A stretch of 47,572 nucleotides of DNA from a virus: positions 123,759-171,330 of the IMG/VR virus record IMGVR_UViG_3300025310_000004. The stretch is one strand, 5' to 3'. The position numbers and the translations under genes were made by a program. Shown here in pieces: positions 37,557-45,485 of the stretch (its first letter is position 1; the number at the start of each line of letters is the position of its first letter). The notes beneath the pieces were generated by a model. That model was not told the DNA's origin. It did no database searches and saw only the letters and a list, made by a program, of their open reading frames with translations.

Positions 37557-37891
37557 CCATGCCCATCCCCGACGACTTCGAGGACGTTCTCAATTTCGTG
37601 GCCGAGATGGTCACACTCATCACCGAGGGCAACTACATCACCCCAGAGGAACAGGCGGCTGTTATCGCTGAGACACACTCATCGGAACAAATCGCGTTCT
37701 ATCTGCAGACATCGTGGGTGATGAGCGCCGCCTTCGCCAAGGCCCTCTCTCGCCGCAAGCGCGGTGGATCGGTGCGCGACATGATGAGGCACTACGTCGC
37801 CAAGTCCATGAGCGACCTTGAGTTCACCCGCGACGTGCTTGCCGGGATCGATGATCTCCCCGGCGACCCGAACATGGGATTCGTGGACTGA
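37553..37891 (+). CDS. Protein of unknown function
   Basis: 112 residues from ATG 37553 (overlaps the upstream stop). Helical with PIPDDFEDVLNFVAEMVT, EEQAAVIAETHSSEQIAF and SRRKRGGSVRDMMRHYVA. Stop overlaps the next start (TGATG). No family. Confidence 0.5.
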   Translation: MTMPIPDDFEDVLNFVAEMVTLITEGNYITPEEQAAVIAETHSSEQIAFYLQTSWVMSAAFAKALSRRKRGGSVRDMMRHYVAKSMSDLEFTRDVLAGIDDLPGDPNMGFVD

Positions 37892-38274
37892 TGGCTACCA
37901 AGCCCTACGCCGTCGAGATCGAGGCCATCAGGTATGCCTCCTTCGAGGCACCCAAGGCGCAGTCGGCAACCGAGTGGGAAGGTCGCATCACCACGATCCT
38001 GGGACACCATGACGGAGAGGTGTTCCGCGAGTTGCTGCGTTACGAGACGGGCGACTACCTCGGCCCCGCCAAGAACTACCTGGCGGCCATCTCCGGCGTG
38101 ACGATCGCCTGGGCCAAGATGCGCGGGCTGTCCTTCGAGGCATACGTCTACAGCGCCGAGGCGGGTGAGGCGTTGTGTCGCACCTTGATGCTCCTCGGCT
38201 TCAACTCCGCCGTCGTGGACTCGTTTGACCATTGGCACGACGGAGAAACCCACATGGTGAGAGGATCGTTGTGA
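37891..38274 (+). CDS. Protein of unknown function
   Basis: 127 residues, ATG in a TGATG overlap. Mixed fold (AVEIEAIRYASFEAPKA, AISGVTIAWAKMRGLSFEA). No motif. GTGA-type overlap with the next gene. Confidence 0.5.
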   Translation: MATKPYAVEIEAIRYASFEAPKAQSATEWEGRITTILGHHDGEVFRELLRYETGDYLGPAKNYLAAISGVTIAWAKMRGLSFEAYVYSAEAGEALCRTLMLLGFNSAVVDSFDHWHDGETHMVRGSL

Positions 38275-39173
38275 GCCGCGTCTACTTCCATTCCATCGAC
38301 GGTGATGCCGAACTCCGCGGGTCGGAGCGCGCCTACGCCGGGGGTGTCACGAGCAACATGGCCCTGTCCATGCTGCGCGACTCCATCGGCGGCGGTCGAG
38401 AGCGCTACGAGCGCTTACTGCCCCGTGACCACTACCTCCGCAACGTCAAGGACGAGCATTGGATGAACTCGTTCAGGACGTGGTGGAACGTCGGATTCGA
38501 CTCTCATGAGTTCGACTTCGATGGCTACCACATCTCGCCATGGCAGATCATCCTCAACACCGCTCTGGTGATGGGTTCGGATGCAGTCGAACTCCTGGCT
38601 CGCATCCACGCCACCTGCGAGATTCACGGCTACATCGAGGGCGAGCACCGTGAGTGGCTTGCTGACATCATCGAGGTTGGTCGCGAGGATCGCGTACTGC
38701 GCCCCAATCAGGGCTGGGAGGACGTGATGGCCCTGCTCCGCAAGACCGACGCATCTCCCGTGGTGATGTCCTACAGCGTGTGTGAGCGCTTCCCCAACGC
38801 GTATGTCGCCAAGGAGGCCGGACTGTGGAGTCCTGGCCCTGAGCACTGCGGCCATTACACAGCCGAACAGGAGGCTGAGAACCGTCGCTGGTACGCCGAG
38901 CACCAGAAGGACCCCCTCTACGGCCACCTTTCATCCTTCCCCTACAGCGGCTTCAAGGAAGGCGACTACTGGTGGGACGGTGACGAGTGGTACGACATCG
39001 AGCCTGACGCCCAATGGGACATGTGCATCGAGGCCCTTCGCACCAAGTGGGCGGGCAGCATCAACATCAACCCTGACATCTGGGGTGAGCGCGGCTTCGG
39101 CCCCGACGACGGAGAAGGACGCGCCTGGTCGATCTTCGATGTCGAGGAGTGGCTGGATCGGCAGGGGTCATGA
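38271..39173 (+). CDS. Conserved phage protein of unknown function
   Basis: 300 residues from GTG 38271 (the in-frame start at 38232 is rejected). The opening RVYFHSIDGDAELRGSERAY resembles a conserved phage family I recall without a function. Middle part has HEFDFDGYHISPWQI and SVCERFPNAYV; the C-terminus ends with WSIFDVEEWLDRQGS. No catalytic motif can be named. Confidence 0.6.
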   Translation: MSRVYFHSIDGDAELRGSERAYAGGVTSNMALSMLRDSIGGGRERYERLLPRDHYLRNVKDEHWMNSFRTWWNVGFDSHEFDFDGYHISPWQIILNTALVMGSDAVELLARIHATCEIHGYIEGEHREWLADIIEVGREDRVLRPNQGWEDVMALLRKTDASPVVMSYSVCERFPNAYVAKEAGLWSPGPEHCGHYTAEQEAENRRWYAEHQKDPLYGHLSSFPYSGFKEGDYWWDGDEWYDIEPDAQWDMCIEALRTKWAGSININPDIWGERGFGPDDGEGRAWSIFDVEEWLDRQGS

Positions 39174-39337
39174 GCATCCAGGGAAACGCCGGGGCTGGGC
39201 GCGCCGCCAGAGAGATCAGGGAGTATGCCGAGTCGCTTGAGCGCAACGTCACTGACCCTGAGGCGACGTGGGTAATCGCTCAGATCATCGCCAAGGCAGA
39301 GGAGATCGAGTTGCAGTGCGATACGGGGTGGTACTGA
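39170..39337 (+). CDS. Small helical protein
   Basis: 55 residues from ATG 39170, overlapping the upstream stop. Helical with GAGRAAREIREYAESLERNV and ATWVIAQIIAKAEEIELQ, so perhaps a small dimerising helix. TGATG overlap with the next gene. Function unknown. Confidence 0.5.
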   Translation: MSIQGNAGAGRAAREIREYAESLERNVTDPEATWVIAQIIAKAEEIELQCDTGWY

Positions 39338-39522
39338 TGAGCGACCCCATCCCCTACTCCCTCAACATCAACACCAGGCCCAGGTGCCCTGAGTGTGGTT
39401 CCATCGCCATCGCCTCACGCTTGATCTTCACTGATCAGCCGAACGGCGAGGGCTACTTCACCTATATGGGCAAGGTCTGCAAGTCCTGCGACCACCAATG
39501 GCGACCTGAGGAGACTCAATGA
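39337..39522 (+). CDS. Small zinc-ribbon protein
   Basis: 61 residues from ATG 39337. RCPECGSIAIASR and VCKSCDHQW give a Cys4 zinc ribbon with 30 residues between pairs. Likely binds nucleic acid or protein. Overlaps the next gene start. Confidence 0.6.
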   Translation: MSDPIPYSLNINTRPRCPECGSIAIASRLIFTDQPNGEGYFTYMGKVCKSCDHQWRPEETQ

Positions 39523-39752
39523 GCGTTGAGCGACTTTCATGCCCCGACTGCGGGGTGGAGGCGAACATCTCCATCGTCTCCTGTGGCCGGTGGCGTGGCT
39601 ATTGGGTGGACTTCTACGTCTACGAGCCAGCCACGGGTAGGCGCGGAGCAACCGTCACCCACCACTCGCTGTTCCGTTGGACGGCGAACGCCTACGCCAA
39701 GTTCTTGCGGCGCTCGATCATCAACGGCCTCAAGGAGTGCCCTGGTGCCTGA
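39519..39752 (+). CDS. Small Cys-containing protein
   Basis: 77 residues, ATGA overlap. One CPDCGVEA pair and another Cys, followed by beta-rich WVDFYVYEPATGRR and a helix (TANAYAKFLRRSIING). The lack of a second pair argues against a complete ribbon. Function unknown. Confidence 0.5.
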   Translation: MSVERLSCPDCGVEANISIVSCGRWRGYWVDFYVYEPATGRRGATVTHHSLFRWTANAYAKFLRRSIINGLKECPGA

Positions 39753-40320
39753 CCCGCTCCCGCTCAACCTCGATGACCACGTTCGCTGGTGGCTCAACCA
39801 CCCCGAGGGGTCGCGTGCGCTGTACCACCCCCAGGGTTATGAAGGACTTACCAGCGAGGATCGCACCGTTGAGATGTATGTCATAACGGTGCTGGACTTC
39901 GATCTTGAGGTCCATTTCTGCATCTCGGTGCGCTGGCGTCCCTATCTGGCCATGGAGCGCTCCCAGGAGGTATGGGATGCGAACCCTGAGGTGCGTGACC
40001 ACCTGTTCCTGAGCGTGGAGTTGCTCAAGCGTTGGCCCGAGCAGGAAGGTCCGATCTGGCGCGCTGCCTGGATGGGTCGCCCACACCACCCCTTCGACAA
40101 GGACTCCCCCACCACCCGCGAGGTGATGACGGCGCTGCTCGATTTCATCGAGGGTGCCCCCCATACGCCGTGCACGCCTATCGAGGCCCGCTGGTGCCCC
40201 AGGTGCGGCGACTGTCGCTGTGAGGCCGATTGGAGCGACCTCGCCAACCCCGACTGCCCGCTACACGGCATGGATTCCGACCATCCGAAGGTGTACCCAG
40301 CCGACGAGCCGTCACACTGA
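39745..40320 (+). CDS. Protein with C-terminal Cys cluster
   Basis: 191 residues, GTG at 39745 overlapping the previous stop. A mixed N-terminal domain (NLDDHVRWWLNHPEGSRAL, MYVITVLDFDLEVHFCISV) and a C-terminal cluster (RWCPRCGDCRCEADW, CPLHG) probably binding zinc. No family. Followed by a box promoter that overlaps its last codons. Confidence 0.5.
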   Translation: MPDPLPLNLDDHVRWWLNHPEGSRALYHPQGYEGLTSEDRTVEMYVITVLDFDLEVHFCISVRWRPYLAMERSQEVWDANPEVRDHLFLSVELLKRWPEQEGPIWRAAWMGRPHHPFDKDSPTTREVMTALLDFIEGAPHTPCTPIEARWCPRCGDCRCEADWSDLANPDCPLHGMDSDHPKVYPADEPSH

Positions 40321-40331
40321 CGTGCTATTGT
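40310..40331 (+). promoter_or_regulatory. Box promoter for the Pth2-like gene
   Basis: CGTCACAC at 40310-40317 and TATTGT at 40326-40331 with TGC before it, spacing 16. Expected +1 is 40338, with GAAAGGAG before the ATG at 40357. Confidence 0.65.
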
Positions 40332-40356
40332 CTCGGCCGCCAGAAAGGAGCCTCCC

Positions 40357-40977
40357 ATGAGCGACCTCGTACAAGCCATCCTGATCCCCAAGGGCGACCA
40401 CATCCACGAGGACGTGGTAGTTGCTGTCGCAACCGCTTCGGTGAAGGCTCTCGTGTTCACCCGTCAGTTCCCGATCTGGGACGAGTGGCTGGCTGGTCCG
40501 TTCACCAAGACGGTGCGCCGGGCCACGATCACGCAGTTCGATGACGCCACCGAGTACGCCGTGGCTGCCGCACAAGAAGGCGACACCCAGGTGATCGCCA
40601 CGGCCCCCATGCGCTACGAGGACTTCCCCAAGTGCATCGCCAAGGCCCAGGTGCAGGGAACCGACTACCCCCACCGTGGTTCCTACCTGTGGCCGCCGAT
40701 CCTGAGCGATGACGAGCCGCTCGTGGCGATCAACCCTCGCGTCGAGATGACCACCGGCAAGACGGCCGCCCAGGTTGCCCATGGCCTGATGGCCGCCATC
40801 CTCCGCCGCGACCCTGAGTGGATCAAGGGATGGGTGGAGCGTCAATGCCCGTGGGGCTGCTTCGTTGCCCCTACGGTCAGCGAGTTCGACTCCTGGGCGA
40901 CCAACTCCCCGGTCCACATCAACGATGCCGGGTACACCGAGGTCGAGCCAGGGACCCTGACGGTGGTGGCCTCCTGA
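40357..40977 (+). CDS. Peptidyl-tRNA hydrolase 2-like protein
   Basis: 206 residues. The C-terminal ~90 residues match Pth2: PRVEMTTGKTAAQVAHGLMA (the GKTAAQxxHA active-site region), and the ending SPVHINDAGYTEVEPGTLTV (INDAGxTEVxPGT). The N-terminal ~110 residues (FTKTVRRATITQFDDATEYA, AKAQVQGTDYP) match the actinobacterial Pth2-like proteins I recall, so this gene was probably acquired from a host. Pth2 releases tRNA from prematurely terminated peptidyl-tRNA. Such an activity could help phage translation by recycling tRNAs, but that is inference. Confidence 0.72.
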   Translation: MSDLVQAILIPKGDHIHEDVVVAVATASVKALVFTRQFPIWDEWLAGPFTKTVRRATITQFDDATEYAVAAAQEGDTQVIATAPMRYEDFPKCIAKAQVQGTDYPHRGSYLWPPILSDDEPLVAINPRVEMTTGKTAAQVAHGLMAAILRRDPEWIKGWVERQCPWGCFVAPTVSEFDSWATNSPVHINDAGYTEVEPGTLTVVAS

Positions 40978-40979
40978 GG

Positions 40980-41001
40980 TGTCGCACCCGTGTGATACTC
41001 T
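40980..41001 (+). promoter_or_regulatory. Box promoter for the 41029 array
   Basis: TGTCGCAC at 40980-40987 and TACTCT at 40996-41001 with TGA before it, spacing 16. Expected +1 is 41008, with ACGAAAGGAG before the ATG at 41029. Confidence 0.75.
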
Positions 41002-41028
41002 ACGGGCCGTCAACGAAAGGAGATCACC

Positions 41029-41442
41029 ATGAGCACCTTCAACGCCGAGGAGTACGAGCGCCGCCAGGCCATCAAGCGTGAGCGTCTCGCTCCGCTATAC
41101 GCCCGCCTGGACGGCCACCCTGGGATGATCTCAGTCGGCCCCGGCTGGTACGACCTCGTGCTGGCTCTCGACGCCCGCCTGGCTGAGATCGATCCCGACT
41201 ACCGCATCGCTCAGGTCAAGGAGAAGTTCGGCGGCCTGCGCTACTACGCGTCATCGACCGTGAACTTCGACGGCGACTTCCGCGACAGCCCGTTCCAACA
41301 GGCCATCAACGAGGCCGAGGCCCTCGCATGGCGCACCTGTGAGGACTGTGGCGCTCCCGGCCGCGAGGCTGGTGGCAGTTGGTCCATCGTGCTCTGTGAA
41401 GCCTGCGAGACGGCTCGCGCTGGTGATCGGAAGATCAAGTGA
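41029..41442 (+). CDS. Conserved phage protein with zinc-ribbon end
   Basis: 137 residues. A central PDYRIAQVKEKFGGLRYYAS motif is one I recall from many actinobacterial phages, with no known function. The C-terminus has TCEDCGAPG and VLCEACETA pairs (zinc ribbon). Probably a nucleic-acid binding small protein. GTGA overlap with the next gene. Confidence 0.6.
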   Translation: MSTFNAEEYERRQAIKRERLAPLYARLDGHPGMISVGPGWYDLVLALDARLAEIDPDYRIAQVKEKFGGLRYYASSTVNFDGDFRDSPFQQAINEAEALAWRTCEDCGAPGREAGGSWSIVLCEACETARAGDRKIK

Positions 41443-41678
41443 CCACCGACGCCGAGCGCTCCTACAGCGAACTCGCCGAGATGTGGCTCAAGGGAGAGCG
41501 TTCGTGGTGGAACACCTTCGCTGGCTCAGACGACGCCGAGGCGCGCTGCCAGGCCGCCGACATCGCCACGGCCAACACCTACGCGCTGCTCGCCCTGGCT
41601 GACGCCATCAACGCCAAGTCCGGCACCCAGACGATCGACCCGAAAGGCGTCCTGTTCATCGGAGAGGTCCGTGTCTGA
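41439..41678 (+). CDS. Small protein of unknown function
   Basis: 79 residues, GTG in a GTGA overlap. Helical with ERSYSELAEMWLKGERSW and TANTYALLALADAINAKS, ending with a beta strand (KGVLFIGEVRV). No motif recognised. Confidence 0.5.
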   Translation: MTTDAERSYSELAEMWLKGERSWWNTFAGSDDAEARCQAADIATANTYALLALADAINAKSGTQTIDPKGVLFIGEVRV

Positions 41679-41964
41679 CATCGAGATCGGCGAGTTCGCC
41701 GAACGGTGCCCGGACAACTGCGAGGACGGCCGCCTCACCTGGATGCGTGATGGCGTCAAGTGGGGCTGCCCTTGCGATCGTTGCGGCGGCTATGGCTGGG
41801 TCGCCCTTGGCGGCGATCCCGCTGTTCGCCTCAAGGACGTGATCGACCTCATCATCGAGGAGATGGCCAACGCCACCATCGACTACCGCTCGGCTGGGCG
41901 CGCCGCCCTGCCCTACAGGGGCCTCTTGGACCGCCTGCTCGGGGATCGTGAGGTTGTGTCATGA
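41671..41964 (+). CDS. Zinc-finger protein, array paralogue A
   Basis: 97 residues, GTG start with an overlap of eight bases. N-terminal Cys cluster CPDNCEDG and CPCDRCGGYGW (DnaJ-type CxxCxGxG), then DPAVRLKDVIDLIIEEMANA and TIDYRSAGRAALPYRGLL. The C-terminal part is close in pattern to the 42188 protein, so the two are paralogues. The zinc module may bind DNA, RNA or unfolded protein. Function unknown. Confidence 0.6.
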   Translation: MSDIEIGEFAERCPDNCEDGRLTWMRDGVKWGCPCDRCGGYGWVALGGDPAVRLKDVIDLIIEEMANATIDYRSAGRAALPYRGLLDRLLGDREVVS

Positions 41965-42191
41965 GCCGCCCATGGATCGACGCCCAGGACGATGGTGAGG
42001 ACGTGGTGATCCGCGTCGGTGCCAACGACGCCGACCGCATCGCCCATGCGCTCCGCATGCACGGGCAGCGCTCGGTCTGCGCCCAGGACTACTTCCACAT
42101 GGCTGCCGCCATCGAGCGGGCCGTCGAGGACGCGTTCGAGAACGGAGCGCTCCCGGCCCCCGGCATCGTGCTCAAGGTGGTGCCGCGATGA
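41961..42191 (+). CDS. Small protein of unknown function
   Basis: 76 residues, ATGA overlap. Helical with NDADRIAHALRMHGQRSV and MAAAIERAVEDAFENGA. It separates two paralogous zinc-finger genes. No family. Confidence 0.5.
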   Translation: MSRPWIDAQDDGEDVVIRVGANDADRIAHALRMHGQRSVCAQDYFHMAAAIERAVEDAFENGALPAPGIVLKVVPR

Positions 42192-42496
42192 TCTTCCAAC
42201 CCATGGCCCCCGGCTTCCTCGCCCAGACGTGCCCCGACTGCAACGGCGATGGCGTCGTCTGCAGTGGTGTGGGCCGCGATCAGTGGCCGCCCTTGGAGTG
42301 CCCCGAGTGTGGTGGCGATGGAACCATCATTCGCGAGGACATCGTGGCCGTCGCCTTGGGTGACGTGATCAACATGTTGCGCGACGAGATCGCCAACGTT
42401 GCCACCGACTACGGCACCGAGATGGCGCACTTGCCGCAGGCTGCCCTTCTGCAGTTCCGTGACCGCCTCCTGAAAGAGTACGGGGTTCAGGGATGA
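42188..42496 (+). CDS. Zinc-finger protein, array paralogue B
   Basis: 102 residues, ATGA overlap. Two CxxCxGxG modules (CPDCNGDG and CPECGGDG), then VALGDVINMLRDEIANVATD and a helical end, matching paralogue A at 41671. DnaJ-type zinc fingers can bind unfolded protein, but here there is no J domain. Function unknown. Confidence 0.6.
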   Translation: MIFQPMAPGFLAQTCPDCNGDGVVCSGVGRDQWPPLECPECGGDGTIIREDIVAVALGDVINMLRDEIANVATDYGTEMAHLPQAALLQFRDRLLKEYGVQG

Positions 42497-42843
42497 GCCG
42501 CTACGACGACTACCCCGACCATCCGCTCTGCGGTTTCCCTGAGAGCGTCCTTGAGGTCGCCCGCGAGAGCCTGCAGGGCGCGGTCGAGTGGGGTGACATC
42601 TCCGAGGACATGCGCGATCCCATCGCCGATGCCATGGTGATGGCCCTTCTTCCCTGGATCGATACATCGAGGGTGGTCATCGCGGATGATCCTGAGCCGT
42701 GCCCCGGCGAATGCGAGGACGGCTGGGTCATCCTCAACCCCGATTGGCCCAACGGTGAACTCCCCTACCGCGAGAAGTGCTCCTACGTCGGTGATGACGA
42801 GTACCGGGTGTCGCACCCGACCTTCTGGGGGACTCGGCGATGA
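42493..42843 (+). CDS. Zinc-binding protein of the array
   Basis: 116 residues, ATGA overlap. Contains EPCPGECEDGWV (a CxxxCxDGxx knuckle like that in paralogue A) and a helical N-terminal part (PESVLEVARESLQGAVEWG). Only a partial zinc motif is visible, so it is a more distant relative. Confidence 0.5.
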   Translation: MSRYDDYPDHPLCGFPESVLEVARESLQGAVEWGDISEDMRDPIADAMVMALLPWIDTSRVVIADDPEPCPGECEDGWVILNPDWPNGELPYREKCSYVGDDEYRVSHPTFWGTRR

Positions 42844-43139
42844 AGCCCCAGACGACCGGCTTTCTGGCCACCGAGTGCCCATCCTGTGATGGCACGGGCG
42901 ACATCGTGGTCAAGCGCGGCCTTGAGCAACTGCCATGGCGCTACGACTGCGACGACTGTCGCTCGACCGGCTGGATCATCCACAGCGATACACCGGCCAT
43001 CTCGGTCAGCGGCGTCTTGAACATCATCGATGAGCGCTCCGGTGGAGGAGCAATCGGCGGTGAGGTCAAGCAGGGATGGGTGGCAGCGAAGAACCACATC
43101 AAGAGCCACATCGAGGGCGCTTTCGAGGAGGCCAGATGA
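42840..43139 (+). CDS. Zinc-finger protein, array paralogue C
   Basis: 99 residues, ATGA overlap. ECPSCDGTGDI and DCDDCRSTGWI give two CxxCxxTG modules, then AISVSGVLNIIDERSGGG and a helical end. Same plan as A and B, so three of the four neighbouring genes appear related. Function unknown. Confidence 0.6.
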   Translation: MKPQTTGFLATECPSCDGTGDIVVKRGLEQLPWRYDCDDCRSTGWIIHSDTPAISVSGVLNIIDERSGGGAIGGEVKQGWVAAKNHIKSHIEGAFEEAR

Positions 43140-43357
43140 GCGCACGAGACGACACCATCAAGGCCGTTCGCATCGCCCAGCGCGACGCCAACGTGACGGA
43201 GGTTCTGACCCTCCTGGGTCACCTCTACTACTCCCCATCGAAGTTCAAGGCCGACGAGGTTCGTGGTCTTGTTGGCCGCGCCACCCAGATGATCCGTGAC
43301 CTCCACACCGACGTGAGGGGGTGGGAAGCACATGAGCAAGAAGTGGAAGGCCGGTGA
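43136..43357 (+). CDS. Small helical protein
   Basis: 73 residues from ATG 43136 (the in-frame ATG at 43076 is rejected because it lies in the previous gene). Helical with RDDTIKAVRIAQRDANV and ATQMIRDLHTDVRGWEAH. Overlaps the next start by 26 bases. Function unknown. Confidence 0.5.
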   Translation: MSARDDTIKAVRIAQRDANVTEVLTLLGHLYYSPSKFKADEVRGLVGRATQMIRDLHTDVRGWEAHEQEVEGR

Positions 43358-43574
43358 CCATCCCAAGGCTCCGATGCCGTCGCGCTTCGTGGTGGCCGTG
43401 GACAAGGTGATCTTCGCTGAGCAGGACGTGGCTCACGCCGAGCGCGCGCTGCGTTCCGCCAAGCGGGCGCTCGCCGAGGCCAGGGAGCACATGCACGAGG
43501 TGATGCCCCCTGAGATCGACAACGCCAAGGTCGGGTACCGACTGCCCGATGTGTTCGCATGGAGGCGACCATGA
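43332..43574 (+). CDS. Coiled-coil protein of unknown function
   Basis: 80 residues from ATG 43332. A long helix (VDKVIFAEQDVAHAERALRS, KRALAEAREHMHEV) is probably a coiled coil; basic N-terminus (SKKWKAGDHPKAP). No family. Confidence 0.5.
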   Translation: MSKKWKAGDHPKAPMPSRFVVAVDKVIFAEQDVAHAERALRSAKRALAEAREHMHEVMPPEIDNAKVGYRLPDVFAWRRP

Positions 43575-43855
43575 GTGCCCCTGGTATCCACGAGTTCGAG
43601 CGCCTCACCCAGCCGGATTGGTGCAACGCCCCTCAGCCCGGCAACTGGAAGAACGCCTGTATGCGTAGTCCTGGCCACGACGGTGATCACGCCGTCCGCA
43701 AGTGGTACGACTACGACGAGTGCTTCGCTTGGCCAGATTCCTGGCCCGTGCGCTCCACCTACGCCTACAAGTTCCCCGACCTGTGGCATCCCCTTCGTGA
43801 CCCCGAGGAACGCAGCATCGATGACTACTTCCACGATGGGGACGGCTGGGGATGA
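43571..43855 (+). CDS. Protein of unknown function
   Basis: 94 residues from ATG 43571, preceded by GGAGGC; an in-frame ATG at 43559 is less likely. Rich in aromatic residues and Asp (YDYDECFAWPDSW, DDYFHDGDGWG) with two Cys (DWCNAPQ, NACMRSPGHDGDHA). The His/Asp/Cys mix could bind metal. No family. Confidence 0.5.
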   Translation: MSAPGIHEFERLTQPDWCNAPQPGNWKNACMRSPGHDGDHAVRKWYDYDECFAWPDSWPVRSTYAYKFPDLWHPLRDPEERSIDDYFHDGDGWG

Positions 43856-44070
43856 CCGGCACCTACTACATCGACACGGCCGTCAACGGCCGCGACTTCG
43901 CCAGGTTCATCTCCTGGCTGGCGATCCTGGGCATCTGCCCGTTCCGCTACGAACAGCACCATGCCCACCGCGTGGAGGTCTGGCTGCCGCGCCCATGGCT
44001 GGCCGATGGCACCCACGAGGTGACCACCTACCAGCACTACACCTTCCCCGCTGAGTGGCTCAAGGAGTAA
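43852..44070 (+). CDS. Small protein of unknown function
   Basis: 72 residues, ATGA overlap. Mixed, aromatic-rich (YYIDTAVNGRDFARFISW, HRVEVWLPRPWLADG). No motif or family. Confidence 0.5.
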   Translation: MTGTYYIDTAVNGRDFARFISWLAILGICPFRYEQHHAHRVEVWLPRPWLADGTHEVTTYQHYTFPAEWLKE

Positions 44071-44072
44071 TC

Positions 44073-44402
44073 ATGACCGACCGCTACATGCTTGTTGACG
44101 ACCAGGGGAAAGTCATGCACTTTGGCTTCTTCTCTGAGTCAGGCACTCAGCGCTACCTCAATCGCCACCCCGAGTGGAAGATGGTCGCCCTTGAAGAAGC
44201 GAAGCCGGGTGAGCCGTCCTGTGGTTGGACCACGGGATGGGAGCAGGGATGCCCGGTCAAGGCCCCGTGCCCCTACCACTCCACCATGACGTGCTTCTGC
44301 GGGAAGCCCTCGACACATGGCTGCTCGATGACCGGGCAGTTCGTCTGTGGGCACCCCCTGTGCGACGACCACCGCCAATGTTCCTCCCATGGAAGGTTCT
44401 GA
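44073..44402 (+). CDS. Protein with C-terminal Cys-rich finger
   Basis: 109 residues from ATG 44073. Short beta-like N-terminus (YMLVDDQGKVMHFGFFSES), then TCFCGKPSTHGCSMTGQFVC and HPLCDDHRQCSSH: many Cys and His that resemble an AN1- or B-box-like zinc finger. Likely a metal-binding protein. Function unknown. Confidence 0.55.
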   Translation: MTDRYMLVDDQGKVMHFGFFSESGTQRYLNRHPEWKMVALEEAKPGEPSCGWTTGWEQGCPVKAPCPYHSTMTCFCGKPSTHGCSMTGQFVCGHPLCDDHRQCSSHGRF

Positions 44403-44403
44403 G

Positions 44404-44718
44404 ATGACCGACCATTCACCGCCAGACCCGGTTGATGGTGTCGCTGACCGCTACGCAAGGGACTTCATTGCCGAGTTCCCTTGGATCGCCGATGAGTATG
44501 ACCGCAGATTCGACGGCGAGTGCGACACCGCCGTGGAGGAGGTGGCCAGGTGGATTGCGAGTGCAATCGAGGATGCACTTTCTCCTTGCGTTGCATACCA
44601 GAACGAAGCCTGGGAGCACGGTCTTTCAAGGTGGGCGACCGAACTCCTCACCCTCTCGGAACGCGCCAGAATCGACTGCCTGGAAAGGGCAGCAAGAAAG
44701 AAGGTCATGTATGGATGA
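44404..44718 (+). CDS. Protein of unknown function
   Basis: 104 residues from ATG 44404. Helical with DGVADRYARDFIAEFPWIA, DTAVEEVARWIASAIEDAL and ATELLTLSERARIDCLERA. No known family. Overlaps the next gene by eight bases. Confidence 0.5.
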   Translation: MTDHSPPDPVDGVADRYARDFIAEFPWIADEYDRRFDGECDTAVEEVARWIASAIEDALSPCVAYQNEAWEHGLSRWATELLTLSERARIDCLERAARKKVMYG

Positions 44719-44995
44719 CTACCCCATCGCATCATTCGAGTACGGCCACACCCCGACGCGCGATGAGCGCTCCGCCGAGGTCTACCGCATCGGCGGCCTG
44801 ATGGACTCCATCGACGCCTGGGAGATCACCAAGGCCACGCTGGTCGAGGTGGGCCTCATCCCCGAGCACGCCGACGCCGTGTCCAAGGCGATCTTCGCCC
44901 GGCTCGCCCAGGCCCCTGAGGCCCCGATCCTGCCGTGCCGGGTGTACGAGGCCACCGAGGTGGGCGTACAAAGTTCCGGCGTTGCTGGCGAATAG
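44711..44995 (+). CDS. Protein of unknown function
   Basis: 94 residues from ATG 44711. DDYPIASFEYGHTPTRDERS then RIGGLMDSIDAWEITKATL and a hydrophobic, helical VSKAIFARLAQAPEAPILP. No family. A 36-base gap without features follows. Confidence 0.5.
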   Translation: MDDYPIASFEYGHTPTRDERSAEVYRIGGLMDSIDAWEITKATLVEVGLIPEHADAVSKAIFARLAQAPEAPILPCRVYEATEVGVQSSGVAGE

Positions 44996-45031
44996 GACGC
45001 CTTTCTCCGTGACTATGAACGGAAGCAGACC

Positions 45032-45217
45032 ATGAGCACCTTCATCGTGCACCGCACCGGCTCGGGCCGTCGTGACACCTACGACCGCTCAGAGTTCTTC
45101 TGGACCATCGACCATGGTGGGACCCTCGTGATCCACCGACGCGGCCACACCGATAAGGTCGCTGCCTACGCCCCGTCGTGGTGGTACTTCGTGGAGACGG
45201 ATGGAGACGATGGATGA
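45032..45217 (+). CDS. Small protein of unknown function
   Basis: 61 residues from ATG 45032. Beta-rich with TFIVHRTGSGRRDTYDRSEF and GTLVIHRRGHTDKVAAY, ending in YFVETDGDDG. No motif. Overlaps the next gene start. Confidence 0.5.
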   Translation: MSTFIVHRTGSGRRDTYDRSEFFWTIDHGGTLVIHRRGHTDKVAAYAPSWWYFVETDGDDG

Positions 45218-45485
45218 CCTGCTCGCTCTGATGGGTGACATCGTGCGCGCCTATGTCAACCAGCACCACCCCGAGATGCTGGACGACATCTGGGAGACGG
45301 ATCGCGATTGGCTCAACCATGTCCTGGGTGGCTGGTGGGTGCTGCGCGACGACATGAGCTGGGCCTGGTGGCTCGGGGTCTACACGCGCTGCCCTGTCGG
45401 CCAGGACCTCGATCGGTTCTCCTACTGCTACCTCGACGCCCCTCTGCCCAATGCGTCGTTCCCGGTCGAGCACACCCATGGATGA
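45201..45485 (+). CDS. Protein of unknown function
   Basis: 94 residues from ATG 45201 or 45210 (both in frame, each with GGAG just upstream). Tryptophan-rich (DIWETDRDWLNHVLGGWW, RDDMSWAWWLGVY) with two Cys. No recognised fold. Confidence 0.5.
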   Translation: METMDDLLALMGDIVRAYVNQHHPEMLDDIWETDRDWLNHVLGGWWVLRDDMSWAWWLGVYTRCPVGQDLDRFSYCYLDAPLPNASFPVEHTHG

